DNA of 10,144 nucleotides from Methanobacteriaceae archaeon (GCA_900769095.1 CAAGFH010000100.1:1-10144), one strand, 5' to 3'; counted from the stretch's first letter, positions 1 to 7,140 are shown. Notes: generated from the letters alone by a model not told the origin. Numbers and translations are program-made.

Positions 1-1
1 A

Positions 2-937
2 TACTCTGAATATGAAATTATTAACTTAGATGATTTAACATACTGTGGAAACCTTGAAAACTTAAAGGATATAGAAAATAAGGATAACTATTCTTTTGTT
101 AAAGGAAACATTTGTGATAAAGCAGTAGTTGATGAACTGGTTGAAAAATCAGATTATGTTATTAATTTTGCTGCTGAGAGTCATGTTGACAGAAGTATTA
201 GTGATCCTGAAATCTTTATTAAATCAAATGTTTTGGGAACACAGGTTTTGTTAAATGCAGCTAAACAGTATGGTGTTGAAAAATATATTCAGATTTCAAC
301 AGATGAAGTTTATGGAAGCTTAGGAAAAACAGGATACTTCAAAGAAACTACTCCTTTACAGCCAAACAGTCCATATTCTGCTTCAAAAGCAAGTGGAGAT
401 TTAATTACCCGATCTTATGGTGAAACATTTGGTTTACCGATAAATATTACTCGCTGTTCTAATAACTATGGTCCTTTCCAGTTTCCGGAAAAACTTATTC
501 CATTAATGATTTCAAACGCATTGGAGGATAAAAAACTTCCAGTATATGGCGATGGTAAGAATGTAAGAGATTGGTTACATGTCTATGACCACTGTCAAGC
601 TATTGATTTGGTTCTTCACGATGGTAAGCTTGGTGAAGTTTATAATATTGGTGGAAATAACGAAAAACAAAATATCGAAATTGTTAAATTAATTTTAAGC
701 CAATTAGACAAAGATGAGTCATTAATTGAATTTGTAACCGATAGATTGGGTCATGACAGACGCTATGCAATTGACTCAAATAAAATCCAAAATGACCTTG
801 GTTGGAGCCCAAAGTATTCATTTGACGTTGGTATTGAACAGACAATCCAATGGTACTTGGATAATCAAAACTGGACCAATCAAATCAAAAGTGGCGAATA
901 TAAAGAGTATTATGAAAAAATGTATTCATGCAGATAA
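2..937 (+). CDS. rfbB: dTDP-glucose 4,6-dehydratase, 5'-truncated by window edge
   Basis: This enzyme converts dTDP-glucose to dTDP-4-keto-6-deoxyglucose, the second step toward dTDP-rhamnose, in the cytoplasm with bound NAD. The reading frame is open from base 2 to the TAA at 935-937, giving 311 residues. The family usually has about 335-340, so roughly 25 N-terminal residues, including the GxxGxxG dinucleotide-binding loop, lie upstream of the window. Visible family signatures are INLDDLTY at the left edge, NFAAESHVDRSI, the catalytic STDEVYG segment (Thr, Asp, Glu) and the YSASKAS motif with the Tyr-x-x-x-Lys pair, followed by NNYGPFQFPEKLIP and RDWLHVYDHC. A TTG at 233 is an internal Leu codon and not a start. 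The subfamily call is secure because of the TDE and HVDRSI motifs; other extended-SDR sugar epimerases lack this combination. Its product fits the rhamnosyltransferase-like genes downstream. Confidence 0.95.
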   Translation, partial: YSEYEIINLDDLTYCGNLENLKDIENKDNYSFVKGNICDKAVVDELVEKSDYVINFAAESHVDRSISDPEIFIKSNVLGTQVLLNAAKQYGVEKYIQISTDEVYGSLGKTGYFKETTPLQPNSPYSASKASGDLITRSYGETFGLPINITRCSNNYGPFQFPEKLIPLMISNALEDKKLPVYGDGKNVRDWLHVYDHCQAIDLVLHDGKLGEVYNIGGNNEKQNIEIVKLILSQLDKDESLIEFVTDRLGHDRRYAIDSNKIQNDLGWSPKYSFDVGIEQTIQWYLDNQNWTNQIKSGEYKEYYEKMYSCR

Positions 938-960
938 TTTTTACACTTGAAACTTACCTC

Positions 961-998
961 TTTTTTTATCTGTTTTGAAAACTTTTTTTAATTTTTTT
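961..998 (+). terminator. Oligo-T terminator zone after rfbB
   Basis: Three runs of seven T residues (961-967, 983-989, 992-998) follow the rfbB stop by 23-60 bases. Archaeal RNA polymerase terminates at such T-tracts without needing a hairpin, so this is a likely intrinsic terminator. The small inverted repeat GTTTTGAAAAC at 972-982 has too short a loop to be a convincing hairpin. The rest of the 938-1157 gap is AT-rich and holds no open reading frame I can support. Confidence 0.6.
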
Positions 999-1090
999 GT
1001 GATATGGTTCCTTATTGTTTTTAATTTTAAACCAGTTCACTAATTTTTCATTATTTTTTAAGATTTAGTTATTTTGTAAATTTAGGATAA

Positions 1091-1106
1091 TTTTATATAT
1101 TTTATT
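1091..1106 (+). promoter_or_regulatory. TATA-box promoter of the small membrane protein pair
   Basis: The stretch TTTTATATATTTTATT resembles the archaeal TATA box. It lies about 70 bases before the first start codon, so transcription starting about 25 bases downstream of the box would begin near 1118-1125 and leave a leader of 40-50 bases containing the GGAGG ribosome site. The background is so AT-rich that a chance match is possible. The position after a terminator and before a gene with a strong ribosome site supports it. Confidence 0.5.
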
Positions 1107-1107
1107 A

Positions 1108-1120
1108 ATCTTATTAAGAT
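1108..1120. promoter_or_regulatory. 13-bp palindrome at the predicted transcription start (possible operator)
   Basis: ATCTTA-T-TAAGAT is a perfect inverted repeat with a one-base centre. It lies directly downstream of the TATA-like box and overlaps the expected start of transcription, where archaeal helix-turn-helix repressors commonly bind. No regulator is encoded nearby, and AT-rich DNA yields palindromes by chance, so this is a candidate only. Confidence 0.3.
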
Positions 1121-1151
1121 AAGTAGGAAATAATGTTTTATTAAATTATTT

Positions 1152-1156
1152 GGAGG
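1152..1156 (+). promoter_or_regulatory. Shine-Dalgarno site that decides the start of the first small membrane protein
   Basis: GGAGG matches the archaeal anti-Shine-Dalgarno. It sits one base before the ATG at 1158, which is too close for initiation, but ten bases before the ATG at 1167. It therefore points to 1167 as the start. The GTG at 1161 would have a spacing of four. Confidence 0.7.
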
Positions 1157-1166
1157 AATGGTGAGT

Positions 1167-1433
1167 ATGTTAGAGCAGTATTTGCCCTTTTTAGGTTTAA
1201 TTATTTTTGGAAACATTGAGAATTTAGTATTATCCTCTCAGGGAGTTGTTGCAGGAGTAAATCCTGTTAAATTAGGTGTTGCAAGTATAGTTTGTGTATG
1301 TATCTGGTTATTCATTGGTACTTTTGCAACTGGTATGTTTATTCAATATGCACCGTTAATTGATTTTATTGGTGGTTTAGCAATTTTCATTTTAGGTGCT
1401 CAAGCAATGATTGAGTCAATAAGAGGCGATTAG
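1167..1433 (+). CDS. Small three-helix membrane protein, first of a tandem paralogous pair (putative half-transporter)
   Basis: This 88-residue integral membrane protein is of unknown function. Three hydrophobic segments are visible at about residues 6-29, 36-59 and 63-83. The first carries the polar motif FGNIENL, and the second is preceded by VNPxxLG. The third ends in GGLAIFILGxxxMIES, which recalls the last helix of each repeat half in the LysE/MntP/TerC-type transporters; that resemblance is inference only. The start at 1167 is chosen because GGAGG at 1152-1156 is correctly spaced for it and because the protein then aligns with the N-terminus of its neighbour; an in-frame ATG at 1158 lies too close to that site. 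The only basic residues, K35 and R86, lie in the first loop and the C-terminal tail, predicting the N-terminus outside. The next gene starts one base after the stop, so the two are surely co-translated. Confidence 0.8.
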   Translation: MLEQYLPFLGLIIFGNIENLVLSSQGVVAGVNPVKLGVASIVCVCIWLFIGTFATGMFIQYAPLIDFIGGLAIFILGAQAMIESIRGD

Positions 1434-1434
1434 A

Positions 1435-1698
1435 ATGGATGAATTAAAACAATTCGCAGGATTATTAATTTTTGGAAATATCGAGAATTTAATTTTAGCT
1501 GCTCAAGGTGTTGTTGCTCACGTTAATCCTTTTGTTCTTGGTATTTTAAGTTTAATTGCTGTTTGTGCTTGGCTTGCAATTGGAACATTTGGTACCAAAA
1601 TTGCAATGAAATATGCTCGTTACATTAATTTCGCTGGTGGACTTGCAATTTTCATTTTAGGTATTAAATCTATGATTGAGTCTGGAGTATTATTTTAA
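1435..1698 (+). CDS. Small three-helix membrane protein, second of a tandem paralogous pair (putative half-transporter)
   Basis: This 87-residue protein is homologous to the preceding gene product, with roughly 55 percent identical positions by eye. It shares FGNIENL, AQGVVA, VNP, the WLxIGTF stretch and GGLAIFILG. It has the same three hydrophobic segments (about 8-28, 35-54 and 63-81). Its basic residues K5, K55, K59 and R62 lie at the N-terminus and in the second loop, so the positive-inside rule predicts the opposite orientation to its neighbour. A GAGG at 1423-1426, inside the end of the preceding gene, is eight bases before this ATG and can serve as ribosome site. The simplest model is an antiparallel heterodimer acting as one small transporter. 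The substrate is unknown. It might be an ion or a small metabolite if the resemblance to LysE/MntP-type halves is real. Confidence 0.8.
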   Translation: MDELKQFAGLLIFGNIENLILAAQGVVAHVNPFVLGILSLIAVCAWLAIGTFGTKIAMKYARYINFAGGLAIFILGIKSMIESGVLF

Positions 1699-1708
1699 GT
1701 AATTTAAT

Positions 1709-2788
1709 ATGAGTTATATAGCCCATAAATTTTATGGTGCTTTATTTAATTTATTTAAAAGCACCAAAATTAATAATAACAAAGTTTCATTTATCATTGA
1801 TTCAAAAGAATCCTTTAAAGGTAACTTAGATTATATTAAAAAGGAATTTGAGAATCGTGGAAACTTTGATTTTCACTATTTTTACAAGGATAAATTTTCT
1901 ATTAGTAGTTTCAAAAAGCTCTCTAGTTCAAAATTCATATTCCTAAATGACAATTTTTTCCCGCTTGCTTTTATGAATTTCAATCCTGAAACTGTTGTTG
2001 TTCAGTTATGGCATGCTCCAGGTGCTTCTAAGAAGTTCGGAGGATCTGTAGATATTCAAAGCAGAGAAATTCTTGAAAAAATCTCTAATAAAACAGATTA
2101 TTTAATTGTCACTTCAAATAATGTTAAAAAATATTATAAGGAAGCTTTCCAGATATCTGAGAGTAAAATTAAATCATTAGGCCTTCCTCGTATGGACTAC
2201 TATTTTGAAAATCATGATGTAGACAAATTAAAATCAAAATTTTTAAAAGACAACAATTTCCCAACAGATAAGAAAATTGTATTGTATGCTCCAACATTTA
2301 GAGATGATGAAAAATACAATAATGTATTTAATTACTTGAATTTAGATGAATTTAACCGTGTTTTAGGTGATGAGTATGTTTTATCCTTAAGACTTCACCC
2401 TAAAATCAAAGACTTCTACAAAGAGGATATTATATCCAAAGGAAGCTATATTGATGCAAGTAATTATGAAAGTGAACAGGAATTAATGCTTATAAGTGAT
2501 ATCTTAATTACTGATTATTCGTCTATTATGATAGAATTTGTGGCTTTGGATAAGCCTGCTATATTTTTCACATATGATTTGGATAGCTATTTGTCAAATG
2601 AACGTGGATTTTATTATGATTTTGAAAAAACCGTTCCAGGACCAATTGTTTATACCTCTGATGAATTAATAAATGTAATTAAAAATGAGGAATTTGATAA
2701 AAGCAAAATATCTGAATTTACTAAGACACAATTTGATGTAATTGATGGTGATTCATCTAAAAGAGTTGTCGACTTTCTATTAAAATAA
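1709..2788 (+). CDS. CDP-glycerol glycerophosphotransferase family protein (TagB/TagF-like)
   Basis: Members of this family transfer glycerol-phosphate or ribitol-phosphate from the CDP-activated form to a lipid-linked acceptor at the inner membrane face, as in bacterial teichoic acid synthesis. The 359 residues show the family landmarks in order: QLWHAPGASKKFGG near residues 99-112 with the conserved His102, LGLPRMD near 157-163, VLYAPTFRDD near 191-200, LRLHPK near 227-232 with the second conserved His230, and DILITDYSS near 264-272, followed by a FYYDFE...PGPI tail. Both histidines known to be essential in the family are present, so the enzyme looks intact. The length fits the single-domain TagB type and not the longer TagF type. 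It begins ten bases after the half-transporter pair and lacks a clear Shine-Dalgarno site; its TAA overlaps the next ATG by one base. The donor could be another polyol nucleotide, so the exact substrate is uncertain. Confidence 0.87.
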   Translation: MSYIAHKFYGALFNLFKSTKINNNKVSFIIDSKESFKGNLDYIKKEFENRGNFDFHYFYKDKFSISSFKKLSSSKFIFLNDNFFPLAFMNFNPETVVVQLWHAPGASKKFGGSVDIQSREILEKISNKTDYLIVTSNNVKKYYKEAFQISESKIKSLGLPRMDYYFENHDVDKLKSKFLKDNNFPTDKKIVLYAPTFRDDEKYNNVFNYLNLDEFNRVLGDEYVLSLRLHPKIKDFYKEDIISKGSYIDASNYESEQELMLISDILITDYSSIMIEFVALDKPAIFFTYDLDSYLSNERGFYYDFEKTVPGPIVYTSDELINVIKNEEFDKSKISEFTKTQFDVIDGDSSKRVVDFLLK

Positions 2789-3759
2789 TGGCTGATAAAA
2801 TGGATAATATTAAGGTTAGTGTAATCGTTCCAGTTTATAATAGTTGTGAGTATATAGGTACCACACTTGATTCAATAATTAATCAGGATTTTGAGGATTT
2901 TGAAGTTATTGTCATAGATGATGGCTCTAGCGACAACAGTCTTGAAATAATTGAAGAAAAATTATCCAAATCAAATATAAGTCACAATATAGTTCACCAG
3001 GATAATTATGGTGTAAGCTGTGCAAGAAATCGTGGAATTGAACTTGCACGTGGTGAATATATTGTTTTTGTTGACGCAGATGATTATATACAAAAAAATC
3101 ATTTATCAGAATTATACAATGGAAAAACTGATTTCAGTTTAGTACAGTTAGTTAAAAAAGAAAAAAATAATATTTCTAATCCTTACAAGTTTGAAACTCA
3201 ATCAATTTCTTGTGAAGATTTTATAAAAATGGAATTGAATATGGAAATTCCTTTCTCATTTTGTCAGTTAATGTATAAAAAAAGTATTATTGATGAGAAT
3301 AATATCAGATTCACACCAGATGTTGTATATGGTGAAGATACAGAGTTTGCACTTAAAGCATTAGTTTTTGGAGATGTTATTTCCATTAGTAATGAAGCAA
3401 CATACTGTTATATCCAGCATGAGAATTCAGCTATTAGAACATCTAATTTCAGACGTTTTTATATTGTAGATGTATTTGAAAATTTAGCAAAATACTACAA
3501 AAAGCACGGAAAAGATGAATTAGCTGATTTAATAATAACATCAAGAATACCAAAAGCTATTTTTGGAAATATGAATTATTTTTTTGTAAACAATTATGAT
3601 TTTGATGAAGTACTCTCACAAATGAAAGAATTAGACTTATTTACAAAATTATCCAAGTTTGAAGGAGATTCTAAATTCAAACTTAAAATAAAGTTATTCT
3701 TATTAAGTCCAAAGAATTATTATAAAATATGGAAAAAACTTAAAAATTCAATTGATTAA
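2788..3759 (+). CDS. Family 2 glycosyltransferase
   Basis: This is a GT-A fold inverting glycosyltransferase that would add one sugar to a lipid-linked glycan on the cytoplasmic side of the membrane. The N-terminal domain starts with VSVIVPVYNS (10-19) and VIVIDDGSSDNS (40-51), which bind the nucleotide. CARNRGIELARGEY leads to the DADD metal-binding motif at 96-99. GEDTEF at 182-187 carries the usual catalytic-base region. The C-terminal part (about 220-323) is basic and has no clear membrane segment. It uses the ATG that overlaps the preceding stop codon (TAATG); an alternative ATG at 2800 would remove four residues. The sequence resembles the capsule and lipopolysaccharide transferases of the EpsJ/WcaA type, but the sugar cannot be read from sequence. 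Confidence 0.9.
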   Translation: MADKMDNIKVSVIVPVYNSCEYIGTTLDSIINQDFEDFEVIVIDDGSSDNSLEIIEEKLSKSNISHNIVHQDNYGVSCARNRGIELARGEYIVFVDADDYIQKNHLSELYNGKTDFSLVQLVKKEKNNISNPYKFETQSISCEDFIKMELNMEIPFSFCQLMYKKSIIDENNIRFTPDVVYGEDTEFALKALVFGDVISISNEATYCYIQHENSAIRTSNFRRFYIVDVFENLAKYYKKHGKDELADLIITSRIPKAIFGNMNYFFVNNYDFDEVLSQMKELDLFTKLSKFEGDSKFKLKIKLFLLSPKNYYKIWKKLKNSID

Positions 3760-3760
3760 T

Positions 3761-4720
3761 ATGAAAGTTTCTGTTGTTACACCTAATTATAATGGGGAAA
3801 GATTTTTAAAAACATTCTTAGAGTCCCTTAATGAAGATAGTGAGTATATTGGTGAAGTTATCATTATAGATAACGGGTCTAGTGACTCTAGTATTGACTA
3901 TCTTAAAAATAATAAGTTCAATTTCCCGTTGGTTTTAATTGAAAACAAAGAAAATGTAGGTTTTTCACCAGCGGTTAACCAGGGGATAAGAAAAGCTAAA
4001 AACAGTCTTATATTTTCAATTAACAATGATACAGAAATTAAAAAAGGATCAATTAAAAAATTAATCGATTTAATAACTTCCAGCGATGATATTTTCTCAG
4101 TTCAGGCTAAAATGCTTCAATATAACAATAAAGACTTAATTGATGATGTAGGGGATGAATACAATCTTCTTGCATGGACTAAAAAAGTAGGGGAAAATCA
4201 TAAATCCAGTGAATATGTTGAAGTAAGAGATATTTTTTCAAGCTGTGCTGGAGCTGCAATGTATAATAAATCAATTTTAGAAGAAATAGGTTTATTTGAT
4301 GATAACTTCTTTGCATATATGGAAGATGTTGATTTAGCTATTAGATCAAGGATTAACGGATATAGAAACCTTTTATGTCCTGAAGCTATTGTTTATCATA
4401 TTGGAAGTGCAACTTCAGGAAGCAGATATAATGAATTCAAGGTCAAATTAGCGGCCCGTAATAATGTATGGGTAGTTTATAAAAATATTCCAATTCCACT
4501 AAAAATTCTAAATTTTGTTTTCCTGTTTTTAGGATTTTTAATTAAATACATATTCTTTTGCAAAAAAGGCTTTGGTAAAACTTACATGGCTGGGTTACGT
4601 GAAGGATTATCTACTAGAAGTAAGATAGATAAGGTTAAATTTGAATCCAAAAATACAAAAAACTATTTTAAACTTGAATTCAGATTAATAATAAACACTA
4701 TTAAATTTTTAAAAAGATGA
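3761..4720 (+). CDS. Family 2 glycosyltransferase, WbbL-type (rhamnosyltransferase-like), membrane-anchored
   Basis: This is a 319-residue GT-A glycosyltransferase of the subgroup that includes rhamnosyltransferases. It shows VSVVTPNYNGERF at the start, IIIDNGSSDSS (34-44), ENVGFSPAVNQGI (64-76), and NND at 88-90 in place of the classical DXD, which is normal for this subgroup. MEDVDLAIR begins at 187 and VYHIGSATSG at 211. One hydrophobic segment at about 248-267 probably anchors the enzyme to the membrane. I chose the ATG at 3761; an in-frame TTG at 3752 overlaps the preceding gene and is less likely. The gene starts one base after the upstream stop. The rfbB gene in the same window makes a precursor of dTDP-rhamnose, consistent with a rhamnosyl donor, but that assignment is inference. 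Confidence 0.88.
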   Translation: MKVSVVTPNYNGERFLKTFLESLNEDSEYIGEVIIIDNGSSDSSIDYLKNNKFNFPLVLIENKENVGFSPAVNQGIRKAKNSLIFSINNDTEIKKGSIKKLIDLITSSDDIFSVQAKMLQYNNKDLIDDVGDEYNLLAWTKKVGENHKSSEYVEVRDIFSSCAGAAMYNKSILEEIGLFDDNFFAYMEDVDLAIRSRINGYRNLLCPEAIVYHIGSATSGSRYNEFKVKLAARNNVWVVYKNIPIPLKILNFVFLFLGFLIKYIFFCKKGFGKTYMAGLREGLSTRSKIDKVKFESKNTKNYFKLEFRLIINTIKFLKR

Positions 4721-4725
4721 TTAAT

Positions 4726-5583
4726 ATGGACCTTTCAGTCGTAATTGTAAACTATCAAACATTTGAACTAACAAAAAATACTATTAATTCTATTTTTGAA
4801 AATGAATGTTCATTTGAATATGAGATTTTGGTAGTTGACAATGCATCCAGTGACGATAGCCTTGCAAAGCTAAAAGAATATTTTGGCGATAAAGTAACAT
4901 TTATTGCATCAAAAGAAAATAACGGTTTTGCAGCAGGAAATAATCAGGCTTTAAGGATTGCAAAAGGTAAATATGTTCTTCTTTTAAATTCAGATACAAT
5001 TGTTTGGGAAAATACATTAAATAACATCTACAACTATATGGAAAATCATGAAGATGTCGGTGCATGCGGATGCAGAGTTGTTTTAGAAAACGGTGAACTT
5101 GACAAAGCATGTAAAAGGAGTTTTCCAAACGTTAAAAATTCATTTTTCAGATTGTTTCATATTCCAACAAAAAGCAAAGACAATGACTATAACTTAGATA
5201 ATCTTCCTGATGATGAAATCTATGAAATTGACTGTCTTACCGGAGCATTTATGTTTATGAGAAGTGAGGCACTAAACCAGTCAGGTTTTCTTGATGAAAC
5301 ATTTTTCATGTATGGTGAAGATATTGACCTTTGTTATAGGATTAAAAAAGCAGGCTGGAAGATTATCTACTATGGAGAATCTAAAATTACCCATTTAAAA
5401 GGTGCAAGCAGTAAAAAACAAAAATCCAAATTGATTTATGAGTTTTACAGAGCAATGTACATTTATTATAAAAAACATCATGCAGACGAGTCTTCATTTA
5501 TAGTCAATATTGTAGTCTATATTGGGATTGCTGTTTTATGTATTTTAAAGCTATTTTTAAATTTATTTAAAAAGAAAGATTAA
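4726..5583 (+). CDS. Family 2 glycosyltransferase, WbbL-type (rhamnosyltransferase-like), paralogue of the preceding gene
   Basis: This GT-A glycosyltransferase has 285 residues and the same architecture as the gene before it: LSVVIVNYQTF, LVVDNASSDDS, ENNGFAAGNNQAL, a DXD-equivalent NSD at 88-90, LTGAFMFMR, MYGEDIDLCYRIKKAGW with the GEDIDL motif at about 197-202, and THLKGASS. A hydrophobic C-terminal segment (about 258-281) followed by a lysine-rich tail would anchor it in the membrane. The start is either 4726 or the ATG at 4717, which overlaps the preceding stop as ATGA. I prefer 4726 because the same TGATTAATATG junction precedes the neighbouring transferase. It may add a rhamnose or another deoxysugar next to the one added by its paralogue. 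The sugar is not determined. Confidence 0.88.
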   Translation: MDLSVVIVNYQTFELTKNTINSIFENECSFEYEILVVDNASSDDSLAKLKEYFGDKVTFIASKENNGFAAGNNQALRIAKGKYVLLLNSDTIVWENTLNNIYNYMENHEDVGACGCRVVLENGELDKACKRSFPNVKNSFFRLFHIPTKSKDNDYNLDNLPDDEIYEIDCLTGAFMFMRSEALNQSGFLDETFFMYGEDIDLCYRIKKAGWKIIYYGESKITHLKGASSKKQKSKLIYEFYRAMYIYYKKHHADESSFIVNIVVYIGIAVLCILKLFLNLFKKKD

Positions 5584-5621
5584 ATAATTATTAAATTCAA
5601 ATAATTAATATTAATCAGTTT

Positions 5622-5626
5622 GGGGG
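5622..5626 (+). promoter_or_regulatory. G-rich ribosome binding site of the polyprenyl sugar transferase gene
   Basis: A GGGGG run followed by T lies seven bases before the ATG at 5634. It is one of the few recognisable ribosome sites in the glycan cluster, whose tightly packed genes mostly rely on stop-start coupling. The 50-base gap from the preceding stop is otherwise almost pure A/T with no T-tract terminator, so read-through from upstream is likely. Confidence 0.5.
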
Positions 5627-5633
5627 TAGTTTA

Positions 5634-7037
5634 ATGATTAAAGAAAACCAAAAATTATTGAATTTAACATTGGTTTTAATTGATGTTTTAGTTATTGCAT
5701 TGGCACTTCTTTGTTCTTTATGGTTAAGATTCAAAACTACTCTTTTTGGACCTCTTGGAGGACATTTAGGATTTGTAAGTTATTTTTTATTCTTTGCTTT
5801 TGCAATAATTCCTGTTTATTTAATTTTATATTTCGCGTTTGGCCTTTATAAGCCCCGTAGAACTTATAAAAATATATTTTCAGAAGCTACCCAATTAATT
5901 AAGGTAAACATTGTTGCATTTATTGTATTAGTGTCAATTTTGTTTATCATAAATCAACCTAACTTTTCAAGGATTATGTTGATTTTATTAGCTATGATTT
6001 CAACTTTCTTTGCAATCATTGAAAGATTTACAATCAGGGCTTTTTTAAGAAGAATACGCATTAACAACAAAAATATTAAGCATATTCTCATTGTTGGAGA
6101 TAATGAACTAGCTTTCAAATTTGCACGTAAGATTCGTGAAAATCCATATATGGGATTTGTTGTAAGTGGTTTTTTAGGACGCCAAGATCATATTGGACGT
6201 GAAATTGAAGGAAGCAGTATCATTGGATCTTTTTCAGATATTGATGCAATTCTTGATAAAAACAGATTTGACAGAGTTGTTTTAGCTATTCCTTTACAAT
6301 ATTATGATAAAATCAATGATCTTGTGGAAAGCTGTGAGAGAGTTGGAATTAAAGCGGAGATTATTCCTGATTATATCAGATATTTCCCTGCTCAGCCTTC
6401 TGTAGATATGGTTGATGACATTCCTATTATTAATATCAGATATGTTCCTTTAGATGATGATTTCAATAAATTCTTGAAATATCTCTCAGACTACATCATA
6501 TCAATAATTGCAATTATTATTACATCACCAATCATGTTAATAACTGCTATTGCAATTAAATTGTCTTCCAAAGGACCTATTATATTCAAACAGGAAAGAA
6601 TAGGTCATAACGGTAAACCTTTCATGATGTATAAATTCCGTAGTATGAAAGTCCAAGATCCTGATGAGGAAAAGTCTGAATGGACAACAAAAGATGACCC
6701 AAGAAAAACCAAAGTTGGGGAAATTATAAGAAAAACCAGTATTGATGAATTACCTCAATTTTTCAATGTAGTGAAAGGTGATATGAGTGTTGTAGGTCCA
6801 AGACCTGAAAGACCATATTTTGTTAAACAATTCAAGGAAACTGTTCCTAAATACATGGTTAAACATCAAGTTAGACCTGGATTAACTGGTTGGGCTCAAA
6901 TTCATGGTTGTCGTGGAGATACCTCAATTAAAAAACGTATTGAATATGATATTGAATATGTAGAAAACTGGCATTTAGGTTTAGACTTAGGTATTATGAT
7001 TAAAACTGTATTAAAGAAAAATCATAATGCATATTAA
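5634..7037 (+). CDS. Undecaprenyl/dolichyl-phosphate sugar-1-phosphate transferase, WbaP/WcaJ type (initiating transferase)
   Basis: This enzyme transfers a sugar-1-phosphate from a nucleotide sugar to the polyprenyl-phosphate carrier and so starts glycan assembly. The 467 residues have the typical three-part layout. Four hydrophobic helices lie in the first 130 residues. A Rossmann-like CoA/NAD-binding-type domain spans about 148-250 (HILIVGDNELA). A hydrophobic segment near 286-310 then leads into the bacterial sugar-transferase catalytic domain. That domain shows FKQERIGHNGKPF, KFRSM at 334-338, the catalytic Asp-Glu pair in SIDELPQF (371-372), VVGPRPERP at 386-394 and RPGLTGWAQIHG from 414, so it appears active. 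Length matches the exopolysaccharide polyprenyl glycosylphosphotransferase family. In archaea the carrier would be dolichyl phosphate and not undecaprenyl phosphate. The first sugar (glucose, galactose or another) cannot be told from the sequence. It closes the glycan cluster and is followed by a T-tract. Confidence 0.93.
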   Translation: MIKENQKLLNLTLVLIDVLVIALALLCSLWLRFKTTLFGPLGGHLGFVSYFLFFAFAIIPVYLILYFAFGLYKPRRTYKNIFSEATQLIKVNIVAFIVLVSILFIINQPNFSRIMLILLAMISTFFAIIERFTIRAFLRRIRINNKNIKHILIVGDNELAFKFARKIRENPYMGFVVSGFLGRQDHIGREIEGSSIIGSFSDIDAILDKNRFDRVVLAIPLQYYDKINDLVESCERVGIKAEIIPDYIRYFPAQPSVDMVDDIPIINIRYVPLDDDFNKFLKYLSDYIISIIAIIITSPIMLITAIAIKLSSKGPIIFKQERIGHNGKPFMMYKFRSMKVQDPDEEKSEWTTKDDPRKTKVGEIIRKTSIDELPQFFNVVKGDMSVVGPRPERPYFVKQFKETVPKYMVKHQVRPGLTGWAQIHGCRGDTSIKKRIEYDIEYVENWHLGLDLGIMIKTVLKKNHNAY

Positions 7038-7038
7038 C

Positions 7039-7053
7039 TTTTTTTCACTTTTT
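7039..7053 (+). terminator. Oligo-T terminator at the end of the glycan cluster
   Basis: A run of seven T (7039-7045) and one of five T (7049-7053) follow the stop codon by one base. This is the usual form of archaeal intrinsic termination. It separates the glycan genes from the recombination operon. The remainder of the 7054-7195 gap is AT-rich and contains the promoter listed separately. Confidence 0.6.
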
Positions 7054-7140
7054 AACATAGATGCACTTAAGAAATATTTTTATTAATTTATTTTTAATTT
7101 TAGTATATGCATTACTTTTCAAATGCTCTCTCTAATAATT

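Noticed and set aside
233..937. A 234-residue protein starting at a TTG codon at 233
   Set aside because: The same frame stays open upstream to base 2 with clear dehydratase homology; the TTG is an internal leucine codon.
753..950. Open frame of 65 codons overlapping the end of rfbB
   Set aside because: It lies in another frame of a well-supported gene and has no ribosome site or recognisable motif.
4901..5128. Reverse-strand open frame of 75 codons inside a glycosyltransferase gene
   Set aside because: It is antisense to a conserved gene, with no promoter or ribosome site, and its composition reflects the complementary codons.
5583..5618. AT palindromes (AATAATTATT, TTAATATTAA) before the initiating transferase gene
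   Set aside because: In a nearly pure A/T stretch such palindromes are expected by chance, so I do not call an operator or origin.
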